Source of the DNA: Gnetum montanum
Lineage: Eukaryota > Streptophyta > Gnetopsida > Gnetales > Gnetaceae
Reading direction: 5' to 3'
DNA length: 64,000 nucleotides
Assembly (NCBI GenBank): GCA_015680685.1
Contig: MNCI01025134.1
Coordinates: 116,983-180,982 of the forward strand
Shown here: piece by piece, positions 1 through 11,104 of the stretch
Numbering within the stretch: position 1 is the stretch's first letter
Layout: each line of letters starts with the position of its first letter
Program-made: the position numbers and the translations under genes
The notes under the pieces: model-generated
Database searches by the model: none
What the model was told of the DNA's origin: nothing
What the model saw: only the letters and a program-made list of their open reading frames with translations

Positions 1-268
1 TTTCAACATTTACAACAACATGCCTCATCTTCTTTTCTTTCTCTCTCTCTCCAAATTATCAAATGAGGGTCTAGATGTCACCTATGTACAGTGTTCACCA
101 CAATGAGTATGAACACCAATGTTGTAATATATTTGTTGATATGTTCACTGGGCACTTTGAGTCTGTCATTCCATGTCACTGTCAAATTGTCATTCAGTTA
201 ATAATCCCATACCTTCCAAATATTTTGTAAGGAACCCGAGGATGAGTTTTCATTTAGTTGTGGGGGTA
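1..268 (+). mobile_element. 3' internal end of a plus-strand Ty3/gypsy element (family 1)
   Basis: This stretch ends in the G-run TGGGGGTA at 261-268, directly before an LTR that starts TGATGA. The same order, read on the minus strand, is seen beside the LTRs at 26924 and 62767. The word GATGAGTTTTCATTTAG at 241-256 matches the reverse complement of sequence beside the LTR at 13864. It is therefore the non-coding 3' tail of an element whose body lies to the left of the window. A CT-rich run is present at about 40-52. No coding sequence is visible. Confidence 0.75.
261..268 (+). promoter_or_regulatory. Polypurine tract of family 1
   Basis: TGGGGGTA lies immediately 5' of the LTR. In LTR retrotransposons this position is the RNase H-resistant primer for plus-strand DNA synthesis. 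Reverse-complement equivalents (TACCCCCATGA) occur at 26925 and 62768, and worn forms at 6062 and 13865. Confidence 0.7.
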
Positions 269-1085
269 TGATGAGTTGCAATATCGGGACCACCATATTG
301 CATTCATGATATTGAAGCCTGACAAGTGATATTGGACACTTGTCTCATTTCCTATAAATAAGAGACCGGGGAACTTGGTTTTGAGAGTAGTTTTCTTAGT
401 CCCTTACTCGAACTCTTGCAGTTTCCCTTTCTAGAGTTAGAATAAATTTTGAATGGTGTAGTACGAGTCATAAAGTGAATGGATCCTTATTTGAGCATTG
501 TGTACCTGAGTACACCTTGTGTCCAAAAATAAAGACGAACTTTGTAATAAACCTTGCAACATTTACAATAGATTATTTATTGAATTTAATGTTATTTATA
601 GTTATTTCATGCTTTCATTAGTTAATTGGTTGTTTTTATTGATTTGTTAATTTTCAACAGTAAGCACACTCAGTACGACCACTTCAAGCATACGTAGAAC
701 ACTTGGTAACCCAGTAATGACTAGCATTTGGTAATTCCAATAGTGTTACACTAGTTCAAGATGTGTACGAAGAGTGGGAATGGATGCTGGTATTAGGACT
801 AGTTAGAGCCTAGTTGATTAGTTAAATTAAATTAGTTATTTAGTTATTTCATTTCTCCATTTTAAGCACCAGGAACATAAAACACAAAAACCATAAAAAT
901 CACATACCTCAAGTTTACTTAACCATACAATCATGCCATACAAGTAAGCTTAGGAAGACAACAATCGCCTAACCCATCCTTGTTCTATGAAGGTGCATAA
1001 GCACTTAGTTCTTGGAGTTTTACTGGATCATGCGTGAATGCTCGTATTCGTATGGTTGAGCGTAGGGGTACCTCGCTGCTCATCA
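269..1085 (+). repeat. LTR A, 3' LTR of family 1 (plus orientation)
   Basis: The LTR runs from TGATGA (269) to TCATCA (ending 1085), an inverted terminal repeat seen in every copy of this family. It has a TATA box (CTATAAATA, 352-360). The block CACTTGGTAACCCAGTAATG at about 700-719 and the 3' end GGGGTACCTCGCTGCTCATCA match the reverse complements of the other LTRs in the window. It is the only plus-oriented member here. The flank after 1085 is TTTAG; the partner duplication would lie left of the window. Confidence 0.85.
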
Positions 1086-2584
1086 TTTAGATAGTTTGGA
1101 TCCTCGTCATGGTTGTAATTTATGGACATACTACATAGACTAAGAAGTAATAACTACTACAAGTGATGTGTTGCCATGGATTTAACTATTTTTGAAGACA
1201 TAGGACTTTCATTTATTCCCTTATTTTCCTATGAAAAATGTCCATGTGTCAAATTTACATACTAAATAAAAAGAATGAAAACCACATGATGGCTAAGTCC
1301 TTAACGATTCCAAGAGGATATTCTTGAAAAAAATCAAAATGTCCAAAAAGAAACATAAGTGTGACTGAAGAAGGTACACCTTATAGTCCTAGGAGGCACG
1401 AAAGAAAGCCCAAAGGGGAGAGAGTCCATAGAGGCAAGAATAGCCAAGAAATGGCTAAAGGCCCAAAAGAGTTGCCAAATGATTAAAGGAAGTTATAATG
1501 CAATACTCTTCTACCTATCCATAGATAAGAGAGCATTACATTAGGTCAAACACCTAGGTTATTATAAGATAATAGGCTTATGAAATATGCTAGCATACTG
1601 TAGAAGGAATAGGGAAAGTATTAACAAAATACCATGAACAAAAGATAATGGCTTGACAACATGACCATGTTATGATATAAAGGTAATGCCAATTATATAA
1701 ATTGGAAATATCCAACATCCATACACAAATGTCATAAGGTGTCCACTAAAATCCGTATCACTTTCTTAATAAGATACGAAATATGTAACATGTTCAATGT
1801 ATAAATATCCATCTAATCATAATGAGCACACATACAATCTATCTAGTACATGTTCATAACCCTAAACCATGAAAATGTCATATATTAATTTACTTTTGGA
1901 AAAATAAATAATCTTAAAAATTTACAAATTACCATCTATCATCTCATGATCCTTCTTCTCCTCCTAGCCTCAATGAATTATAATAAGAGTGGAGATTAGT
2001 AAAACCTAAGTGAGAAACCCTGTTACTTCCTCCCAATCATCTTAAGAAAAGTGTTCATAGATAAGAACTAGCCAAGGGCACTTCGATTTGCAAGAACAAG
2101 TTAGTACCATACAACACACATACAACATGAGATATCATAAACTACATTAGCCAAAGGTTCATAGCAATCAACCATCATCTTCACTCTGTCAACTAGTGAA
2201 TCACACAGACTAGGAGACTAGCATGGACCACACTAATTGTAACATATGAAATCTTAGACATGTAGACTCAGCCAAAAAATTATTAGTCTATCATTATTTA
2301 TCATTATCAATTACCATTAAACCATTACCATGCACATGGATTTATTTTAGTCTAACTGTCCTAGTGGAAATACTTATTATTTTTCAACTACCAGTGTTAG
2401 AGTTCCTTAGCAACGTATCTAACATTTTCAGGTACAAAGAATCAACTAAGAATGAAATACTTCCCCTCTCCTATATCATGGGGCCAATAACAAAAGCCTT
2501 ATAAATGCATCTCAATGTTGTGATAAGACCAGACCATCCAAGGTGCCCATTACCAACTAATCATACGTCTTGGTGCTACCTCCT
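1086..2584. other. Flanking sequence, no gene recognised
   Basis: About 1.5 kb of AT-rich sequence between LTR A and the next element. No reading frame of useful length, tRNA or repeat was recognised. CTCCT at 2580-2584 is the left target-site duplication of the next element. Confidence 0.6.
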
Positions 2585-3104
2585 TGATGAGCGGTGAGGT
2601 ACCCCCTATGCCCAACCATACAAATCACAAGCATTCACACACAATCTGGTTTAATTCCATGGATGGGACTAGTTGTGGCATCTAGATCATTATACCTTGA
2701 TCGCAATTTTCTATCTTCCCACTTAGACTAGTTGTAGCTTTGTCACGTATGGTTTAGTCCAAAGTGAGGCATATGATTCTTGATGTTGTTTCAGCCTTAT
2801 GCTACTCCTAATCCTAATAAATAAATTATTTCTTTAAGCTAATTAATAATGGAAAGTAAAGTCTAAACCAACCTATGGATGATGAATGTCTATTCCCAGC
2901 TTACCGTACATGTCCTAAACCAACGTTTCCACTACTGGGATTACCAAGTGCTATGCTACCAAGCAAACTAAGCAATAATGCTACTGGGATTACTAAGTGA
3001 ATACGTGTTTATGCTTGAAACTATTTGTGCTCATTCTACCAATTCATTAATATTCATGGAAACATAAATATTAACTAAGTACATGAAATGTAAATTGCAT
3101 GGAA

Positions 3105-3920
3105 CATGGTGTCATCAATGAAGTGGGCAGAGAGAAAATGAATGCCGTGCACATTTAACCCCTGGACCCTTTCCTCCGTACAGTAAGTTTGCAGGAGGTC
3201 CATCATCATCAAGAAGAGGAGTGGGGAGAGTGGATCTCCTTGGCGTAGCCCGCGGCTGGTCCCATGAAAGCCCCACAATTGCCCATCAATATCTAACGAG
3301 TACCGTCCTCCTTGCTAGATCTGCAAGCAGAGGTCAACGAAGGCTAGGTCAAACCCTTTAGCGAGCAATACAGACCTCAAGGTGGCCCAACTAATGGAAT
3401 CGTAGGCCTTGGTAATGTCCAACTTGATGTACAGGCCTGGAAGTTTGGTAGTCCAAAGGGAGTGCTAGATCTCCTGAAGTAGCAGTACCTGGTCCTGCAG
3501 GTGGCGTCCCTTCATGAACATGGCCTGGTGCTTCCCCACGAGCCGCGTCATGAGCGGTTGCAGTTTGGCTTTGAGCAGGTGAGAGAATAACCGCAACAAA
3601 GAGTTACAGACCCCGATCGGGCGGAAATGACTTGGGGATCTGGGATTCTCCGTCTTTGGTAGCAATACCACCCGTGAGTAGTTAATTTCATTTCATACCT
3701 GCCTCCATGCCAACATCTGATTAAACGTGTCTAGCAGGTTCTTCCTGAGCACATCCTCGAAATATGTAAATAATTCAATGGGCCAGCCGTCTGGCCCAAG
3801 TGCCTTGTTTGTTGGCATTTTCTGTAGCCTCGAGCAGTTCCTGGCACGTGAATGGCTGCAGGAGCCAGAAATTATCGGCCAGGGTGATTTTGAAGGCCAG
3901 GGCGATTCTGAAGGAGCTAG
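3105..3920 (-). pseudogene. LINE reverse transcriptase, N-terminal and catalytic part (inverted segment)
   Basis: Reading leftwards on the minus strand, the LINE RT motifs come in order: KALGPDGW, then FRPIGVCN, then LDITKAYDSISW with a catalytic Asp, then RQGDPLSPLLFL, and finally HFIDDTM, the equivalent of the usual F/Y-A-D-D catalytic box, right at the break at 3105. The frame has at least two stops (after LLQEI and after DLCLQI) and a frameshift ahead of KALGPDGW. The endonuclease domain is absent, lost with the 5' truncation. In life this enzyme copies LINE RNA at a nicked chromosomal target. This copy is dead. Confidence 0.88.
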
Positions 3921-3929
3921 ACTAGCTGC

Positions 3930-5299
3930 ACCGGGAAGTGGGCCTGGTGCCCAACCTGGGAAATCAGCTTTATTTTTCACCCACACTCATCCCTCGGTGC
4001 ACAGCAAAATCGTCCAAATCCTGGGGGTCTCCCGGGGGAGGAGGAAGAAAAGTATCTGGGCATTCCCATGCATAACTGGCACAGGTAGCGAACCTGGCAG
4101 GCGCTCATTGCAAGAATTCAGAAACGTGCAGCCCATTGGACAAATAAATTCCTGTCTCGCAAGGGGAAGATGGTGCTGACGTCCTCGATGTTGGGGGCCA
4201 TGGTGAGGTTTGCTACCTCGATGGCCTTCCCGCCCCTCGGCGTCACCACCAAGATTGACCACACTATCCGCGATTTCGTCTGGTCTGGCGGAAAGGGGGG
4301 AAAAAAGATGCATCTTTTGGCTTGGTCAAAAATCGCGCGGCCCCGGTATGTAGGGGCGGTTGGTCTCCTCCCCTTCTCCCTGGAGGTGGCCCTGGGGCAT
4401 CATAGGCTCCTTCAGCGCCTGGTCACTAGCAACGAGGACCCCTCCCTTTGGGTGCAAATCCTGAGGAAAAGGTACAGCCCCTGGACGGTGGCCAACTATG
4501 ACTCCCACATTTGGAGGTAGATCTGCACTCAGGCTAGGGCGATGGACAGCGTGGAGGAGATTCACCTGCACCCCCGTCAGCTCCTGCAGAAGCTATTCCC
4601 CGCTGATCCACGCTAGAAGTGACCGTGGAAGGGTATCCTCCTGGAAAAAATTAAAGCCTTTGGATGGCTGATCCTCCACCAGGCCCTCCCTGTTCACGCT
4701 ACTCTGCAGGCCCAGGGCATGGCAATCAATACTCAGTGCCCTATGTGCAATCAGCATACTGAAACGTAGTAGCACTTTGTTCTTGAGTGTCAGGTAACCA
4801 TGCAGTTATGGAGAATGGTGGGGCTCCGCTCTCCAGAATTCTCAGGAAACTTGGCAATGCTGGTGGCACTTTGGGTCTTGTGGAGGGCCAGGAATGATTG
4901 CATTTTCAAAGGTGCAGCACTCCCCCTCGAGAGCATCCTTTCAAGCAAGATTTGGAAGCTTTGGAACGAAATTGCCTCTGCAATGGCTCCTCCCGCCACC
5001 TCAAAACCTTCCATCCAGTAGTAAACGCGAACATGGCGGGGGTTCGAGGGGGGGCACCTTGCAAGGCAGGACCACCCCCCACGATGTTGCCCTAGAGTGG
5101 ACAGATCCACGAGGAAGAGAGGCAGGAACGTAATGCTGGCATCACTAACTTTCTCGGGGAACAAATCCCGAACCTTCCAATGCAGGCTTTGGTTGAGAGC
5201 GCCCCCAACAATCGTAGGATCGGCATAGCCCAGATCATTGACGAATACAGACGTCTCAGGGCAGAAGGGCCGGGACAGCCCAGTAAGGGCAACAAATAG
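3930..5299 (+). pseudogene. LINE reverse transcriptase C-terminal part and zf-RVT domain
   Basis: The plus strand continues the LINE protein. KSALFFTHTHP precedes a frameshift, and KYLGIPMHNW is the conserved KYLG-P box after the RT palm. There follow the thumb/linker (DFVWSGG, LLAWSKIARPR), then WKGILLEKIKAFGWL and CPMCNQHTE...HFVLEC, the Cys/His cluster of the plant zf-RVT domain, then LWVLWRARND near the C terminus. Stops interrupt it at several places, including a TAG-TAG pair after CPMCNQHTET. The frame ends near 5299. Roughly 30 residues expected between the FIDD box and KSALFF are missing, consistent with loss at the inversion joint. Confidence 0.87.
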
Positions 5300-5543
5300 G
5301 GCCCGTATGTGTCCCCCGGCCGGTTGCCGACGCGGGTAGACAGGGCGCCCTGGATGGGGTTTTCTTTGAGACGGTTTGGTCTCTGATTCTTGGGGGGTGG
5401 GCCACCTTTTGATAGCCGGGTGTCCTTGGTGGAGAATTCCTTGAATGGAGTGGGACTAGCGGCCCTGGCCCGAGCTGTACCCATGTATAGCTTCTTTTTT
5501 TTTTGAAATTTAAATTCACCCAACCTTTTTCAAAAAAAAAAAA
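5300..5543 (+). other. LINE 3' UTR and poly(A) tail
   Basis: Non-coding tail after the LINE frame, ending in an A-run at 5532-5543 that merges with the target duplication. A T-run at about 5491-5501 lies inside it. This poly(A) fixes plus as the transcription strand of the insert. Confidence 0.75.
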
Positions 5544-6061
5544 TTGCATGGAAAGTAAATTTAATCTAAGTCAAAGTGTTGTAATGAATAAGAAGAAATC
5601 TCGATCTTATTTTCATTCATGAAATGTGTCTAGGTACATTGCCACTTCAATAAGATGTTGTAAAATTGACTTAGATCCACATTGTGGGCATTCATTGACT
5701 ATTCTCTAAGATTACGAAATAAAATTACAAGAGTTTAGCTACTCTATTGACAAAATAATTTCATAAACATGGTTGTGAGTGTGTATTTATAGAGGAAAAT
5801 AGACACTACATCGATAGGGCTACGTTTATGCAATAGATTACATCGACAAGCCTAGTCAATGCAATAGAATGCATCGATGGGCCTAGTCGATGGGGCCCAA
5901 TTATTAGGATCTTGTTTTTAGGGCCTTGTTATTGGAGCCTTATTATCAAGGTTAAGATATTAAAGCCAAGATATCAAAGCTAAGATATCGAGGCTAAGAT
6001 ATCAGAGCCAACCAAAAAGTTGACTTTTTACCAAATAACCCAACCAACTACTAATTCATCA

Positions 6062-8500
6062 TACCTCCAAGACCAAATAAAAATTCATCCTCAAGTTTAC
6101 AAGATAGGACTAAGATTTCTTTACAAAATTGGGAGGGTTTGGAATTATTAACTAATGCTAACTACTGACTCTGCATTACAAAATTTTCTTCGATTGGATG
6201 CATACAAAATGATAGAGTGATAAAAAGACTAGATAGACTTTGAAGATTACAAAATTTGTAGATTTCTTCAAGAATCCACTGAAGATGATTCTTCTTGTCA
6301 CCACTAGTAGTGGTAGACTTCCAACCTAGATTATTATGTTGATGCTTCTCTAGTTATGCGCAACATTCTTGAAGGATGGACTGAAATTTCTTCTCATCAT
6401 TCCATGGATCTAGTAAAAATATGATGCTTGAGCTACTATCTTGTATGTGCTATGAATTGTCCATGGACATATCCTTTGTTGTCCCTCTCTTAGCTTCATT
6501 TCCATGCTTGGAAAAAGACCTTCTTCCTTAGATGTTCTTTTAGCATCACCTATAGTCACCAAGGGATCAACATTAGTTTTGGTAAATTTTCCTTAATAAT
6601 TAACCCTTTTCAGATCCCTTAGTTTTCATTTAAGTACAAGTTGATGATATCATACTATGCCCAGGGTATGAGGTAACTAAAATCATCAAGCTATTCACAT
6701 TATTTTGATCAATTACTATTAGTTACCATGATGTTCGAAACTAGGATGTTAGAAAAATTTCAAAATTTCAAATTGAACATCCCTAGTCCCCATGACTAAT
6801 AAGCATAAATTTAGAAGCACAAAAGTTTTCAAAAAAATGAAACCAAAGGTATAATTCACAAGATGACCAAGAAATATTGAACTTGAAGGATATTTTAATA
6901 AAAAAGTAGGAGAAAGTAAAAAAGTAATTGAAAGTGATGAGAAGTAGTCCCAAAATTATGCATAAATTTAGAGAAACAATCATTGATGTTCTAGAAGATG
7001 TGAAGGTTAGTTTAAAGCCATGATCAACAAAAGTTATGTAAGTGGATCCTTCCCAGAGTAGGCTCCTACCATAATGCCCTTACATAACCACTTCTATAGA
7101 TGTCCGTGTGCATCTAAGAAGTTAAATGTAGACCATGCCTTTTGTTCCAAACAACATACAACTACCATGGTTGGGATGTTGTACTTTACTACATAAAACA
7201 AAAAAAGCCTCATAATCATATGCTACAGTGAGGTGAATAATGGGATGAGACTAGATTGCAGAGATTGGGATGTAAGTTACTTAACCATGTCCACAATAGG
7301 TTCTTATGATAAATGTGATTAAAATGATTATCATGCCCATCCGTCCAAGTTTAGACTAAGTTCATACCATGAAAAATAACCTCTCATTGATGTTTTCGCT
7401 TCTACCTATCACCATGAGTACACAACCACCTCAACAAACAATCATCACTCGAAAAAGAGAAGAAAAGAGAATAAGGAAGGAAAGACCTTAGTTAGAGGGG
7501 AACCTTTAGGCATGGGTAACATGTCTTTCCAGCCCCATAACTAGTTCTTGTAGCCCATTATTGTGTATAAGGTATGTGCCTTGAATTTCCATCATTGTTC
7601 TTTTTTTCTTCATTTTTTTTCTTTTTTTTTGTATTTTGTTTTTTTTTTGTTTTTTTTTGAAATGGAAACCACACCATGCAAAGACAAAGCTTCCTTTTTA
7701 TTGGTTGATGGAGGAGTGATGATACGTTCCAAGAGGAGTCATAAACCATATGAAGAAAGACAAGAAGAAAACTCAACAAGTACCCTTGAGGTCACACCCT
7801 TAAAATTCCCACTTTGGTCATTCCCTCTTTCTTCAAGGTACAATGATCATTAATTAATTTTAGTTTCATGAAAGAAGAACCAAATTGTTTCCATGAAAAA
7901 GACCTTTTATTCAAATAATTGGAGGGATGGATGATATGGTCTCACTACTTTACATAATTACTTAACACATTACAACTTCTGTACCATGACTTGGAAATAT
8001 TATTAACGAAAATATAAAAGACATTCATAAAACATAAAGGAAATGACTCAAGAAAATAGAATAATATAAAGAAAAGAAAAATATTAAGAAATGGAAAACA
8101 TATTAAGAATAAGAAAATTTCAGAAAAAATAAGAAAATGATAAGAAATTGTAAAAATAAAAAGGTGAAAAATACTTATTAGTTCTTGAACCAAGATGGAG
8201 CATATCCCCCATGACTAATCTTATGGCTACACATTCAGGAGATGGACTGCGTAATTCCTTGGTTATACACCATCAGTTTTCCATCTATAACTGTTACTAA
8301 TTTAATTAAATGCATGGTAGCACATCTAACATTGGTGATAGTCTCATTTGGATCATTCTGAGATGTATCTTCATCAACATTTTAAGGTATTTTCATTTTG
8401 GGGAATCTAGATGTATTTGCTTCTTCTTCTTGATTTTCTATATTAATCCCTAGGTCTTCATGTTTAATATCTTTTTCTAGTGTATAATTAGAGTGTAAGA
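6062..8500 (-). other. 3' non-coding region of the pol-less element
   Basis: Lies between the gag remnant and the 3' LTR. It begins beside the LTR with TACCTCCA, a worn polypurine tract (minus strand). Parts match other family-1 copies: 7030-7080 resembles 30610-30650 (GTAGGCTCCT), and 6560-6600 resembles 63265-63300 (GGATCAACATTAGTTTTGG). The minus strand at about 6600-6260 may hold a short tail of the extra ORF seen in the element at 26-37 kb, but this is weak. A T-rich low-complexity run covers 7598-7663. No pol motif is seen. Confidence 0.65.
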
Positions 8501-8979
8501 TATATGCATCTAAGTCCTATGTTTGGTCTATTTTCTTAAGTCCAGAACTAACAAGCAACTCAATTATCTTCATGCATTTTTGAAACAACTTTATATTCTC
8601 ATTTTTAGGCCACTGGGTATCTTCTTGTTTAGTGGCTACTATGTAGAATTGTTTTTACTCACATACCTACTCCTAAACTTTACTGTGGGTTGTGTTAATA
8701 TTTTGAATTTTCAGCCTACAATTGCACCCTTTACTATTAGTGGTAATGCATGGATTCTTCTGTCTCTCCATAGTGATAGGTTCATCATTTTTGTTAGGTG
8801 TTAGAGCAACGTTGGATGTTGGGATTTGCGTAGGATTACAAAACATTGATTGTGAAAGGAAGGGTGTTGCACTTGATTGGCATTATGTTGGTTTTCATGA
8901 GTTAGTAGGTCCACAAGTGTTGTGCTTAGATAAAGGGTGTTTCTGATATTGTAGTGGAGATCTACTGGCATTATCATTT

Positions 8980-10979
8980 CTATGTATGTTTATAGTACAA
9001 GTGGCATTCTCTCATTAATTTCATGATGTTGAACCTTCCTATGTTATTGGTGGTGACATATGGTGGAGGGAAGTATGAGAATATTAAGGATATGATGAAG
9101 GATGAGAGGTGTGAGGTGGTGATCCTTTAGAATATGTCATGCCACAATGATATTCAAGAAAGTGGTAGTATCCATTTGAAGTAGAGGAAGTAGAACTAGT
9201 TGGGGAAATAGATTATTGAACATAATACCCATATGGGTTTGGCTGGGAGTAAGGGTAGTCCCAGTTTGATGATGGAGTTCCCCATGACTATGGGTTTTTC
9301 CACTATGTTGGATCATAGTATTGAGGCTAGCAGGAAGTTCGACTAGGATGGTATGGTTGGATGTAGGACTATCTATAATTACCTTGTGAGAAAGGTAATT
9401 TTTTAGGCATTTTCTTTTGTACAAACTTGGGATTCAATGTAAAAGCCCAATACTCATGTAGATGTAGCATGATTAGGCAATAGCCCTTTGGATGGTCATA
9501 TAGGTAGATGTCACATCCATCATCTTCTTCTATGGTCGAGTCTCTAGCCTCTTCTTTTACAGCCATTTTTCTTATTTGTTGATAAGTCTTCCTAGCTATT
9601 TCTTGGTTCTTCTTCCTCTATTTATTGTAATAGCCTAATTCATTTTGTGTTACCTTCTCCTCTAGAGTTTCTATGAAATTTGTAGCTTTTTCATTTATTC
9701 ACTATGAAATCCTATCTAGCCTTGATTGGAGTTCACCAAGAGATTGTTGTAGTGGCAAGGTTTATTGTGAAATCACCTCATTGAGAGTTTCCTCTTTTTC
9801 CTCATCATAGATATGGACCATGTTCTTTTGAAAAGTTGGATCCCAGTGATATTTCTCAACATTTTCTTATTTACATAGCTCTTCTTCTTCTTTCACCACC
9901 TACTCGATTAGCCTTTATATTTGATAGGATTTTAGTTCGTATAATTGACCTTGAGAATACATCCCAATGGTCTATCTTATTTCATTACAAAGCTGATTTA
10001 TGATGTGGAAAAGTTACTCTTTTTGAGAGAAATCATGGCTAGGACATCTATGTAGTAGTGAATAGTATCTATCGAAGGCCACATCCAAGGGTTCATGATT
10101 TTTTTGCTTCCACCCTTGGATTGTTTTTCTTGGGCTGGACACTCTTACATAGGTTTGGTATTTTTTGTTGAAAAGTTCTAGCATTGTGGACCATTGGCAG
10201 ATGAAACTTGGTTCCAATGATATATACTAGCTTTTAGCTTCATCTATTAGTGTCCTAGGGACGATCTTAAGCTTTTTCCAATTATTTTCAATATTTTGCA
10301 AGGCACAGGCATCATGGAAGACTTGTAAGTGATGTTGTAGATCAAAATAATAGCCTCCCAGAAATTTAGGGATATTATTCATATTAATTCATTTTATGTG
10401 ACTTTCCCTATGATGCCTGTGAAGGATCTTAACTACCTTTGTGATCTACATCAAGCTCTTAGTAGCCAACAAGGGTTCATTGTCATAAGATGTGGCATGG
10501 TGAAAATTGCTATTTCTATTTGCCCACTTATGGTGGTTTTGGCTATGTTCATGTTGAGGTCTTTGATTTTTCCTGTGGTTTTGATTTCTACCCTTATTTT
10601 GACCCCATAGTGGAGCTTTGTCTTTATACCTACATTCATCTTCATCAGAATTAGACATTGAAGAGGAATAGGAAGATGAGGAACTATGAGGATTGCCATG
10701 GCTTTGATGATATTCTACATAGTCCCTTGATTTATCTCTTTTATATTTTGGAGAGATTCTTGGCCTTGAGGTCTCCCCTTATCTAGGACTTACTTCATCT
10801 TATCTGGGGTTTTCTGCCTTAGGTGAGTGTAGTCCTTGAGTGTAGTCAAGGTGGTCATGAACATATGAAAACCACACATGAGGTTGGTCAATTTGAATTT
10901 CTTCAACATATATCTCATTAGTTCTCCAATGAATGTTCTCTTCATACAATGTATCATCACTTCCTTGTGAAAGAGGCAT
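8980..10979 (-). pseudogene. gag of the pol-less family-1 element
   Basis: The frame starts with an ATG at 10979 (minus) reading MPLSQGSDDT and runs leftwards through a charged, Ser-rich leader. It continues into a capsid-like region around 10400-9950 with SRYYSLLHRCP-like sequence (FDRYYSLLHRCPSHDF) equivalent to YYSLLHQFPGHDY in the next element. A nucleocapsid-like motif follows at about 9510-9470, CDIYLYDHPKGYC. The second Cys of the C-x2-C pair is Tyr here, whereas the third family copy keeps CDIC. A Pro/Tyr/Gln-rich tail follows. There are roughly a dozen in-frame stops. Gag forms the particle. This is the only coding region kept by this element. Confidence 0.78.
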
Positions 10980-11085
10980 TGTTGTTGGCGTATGATGTAT
11001 ATGACTTAGTATTTTCCAAAAGATAATTCATTAATGTGTTAATAGTGATCGTTTATAATATAACTAATCATTATAACTAGCACCA

Positions 11086-11104
11086 TCCCCAACAATGACT
11101 CCAA
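11086..11104 (-). promoter_or_regulatory. Decayed tRNA-Asp-type primer binding site
   Basis: Minus strand, directly 3' of the 5' LTR: TTGGAGTCATTGTTGGGGA. It matches 14 of 19 bases of the site TTGGCGCCGTTGCCGGGGA typical of plant Athila/Tat gypsy elements. Four of the five differences are C-to-T or G-to-A. Confidence 0.7.

Larger units (their letters stand above)
3105..5540 (+). mobile_element. 5'-truncated LINE with twin-primed inversion
   Basis: This is a GC-richer island inside LTR B. The left part (3105 to about 3920) encodes the start of a LINE reverse transcriptase on the minus strand. The right part (about 3930-5540) encodes the end of the same protein on the plus strand and finishes in an A-run (5532-5543). 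The insert is flanked by AAATTGCATGGAA at 3092-3104 and 5541-5553, a target-site duplication whose border with the A-tail is ambiguous. The uninterrupted homologue is in LTR C at 11611-11623. Opposed halves with one poly(A) and one duplication are the classic product of twin priming. Confidence 0.88.
2585..6061 (-). repeat. LTR B, 3' LTR split by a LINE
   Basis: LTR sequence is at 2585-3104 and resumes at 5554-6061. The ends are TGATGA (2585) and TTCATCA (6061). The first 220 bases match LTR C at roughly five bases in six by eye. The TATA box is on the minus strand at 5784-5791. Removing 3105-5553 leaves about 1.03 kb, close to the 1075 bp of LTR C. Confidence 0.88.

Noticed and set aside
7563-7853. 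Plus-strand open frame with a Phe-rich start
   Set aside because: The frame is made by the T-rich run at 7598-7663; the rest has no known motif and lies in 3' non-coding sequence of a gypsy element.
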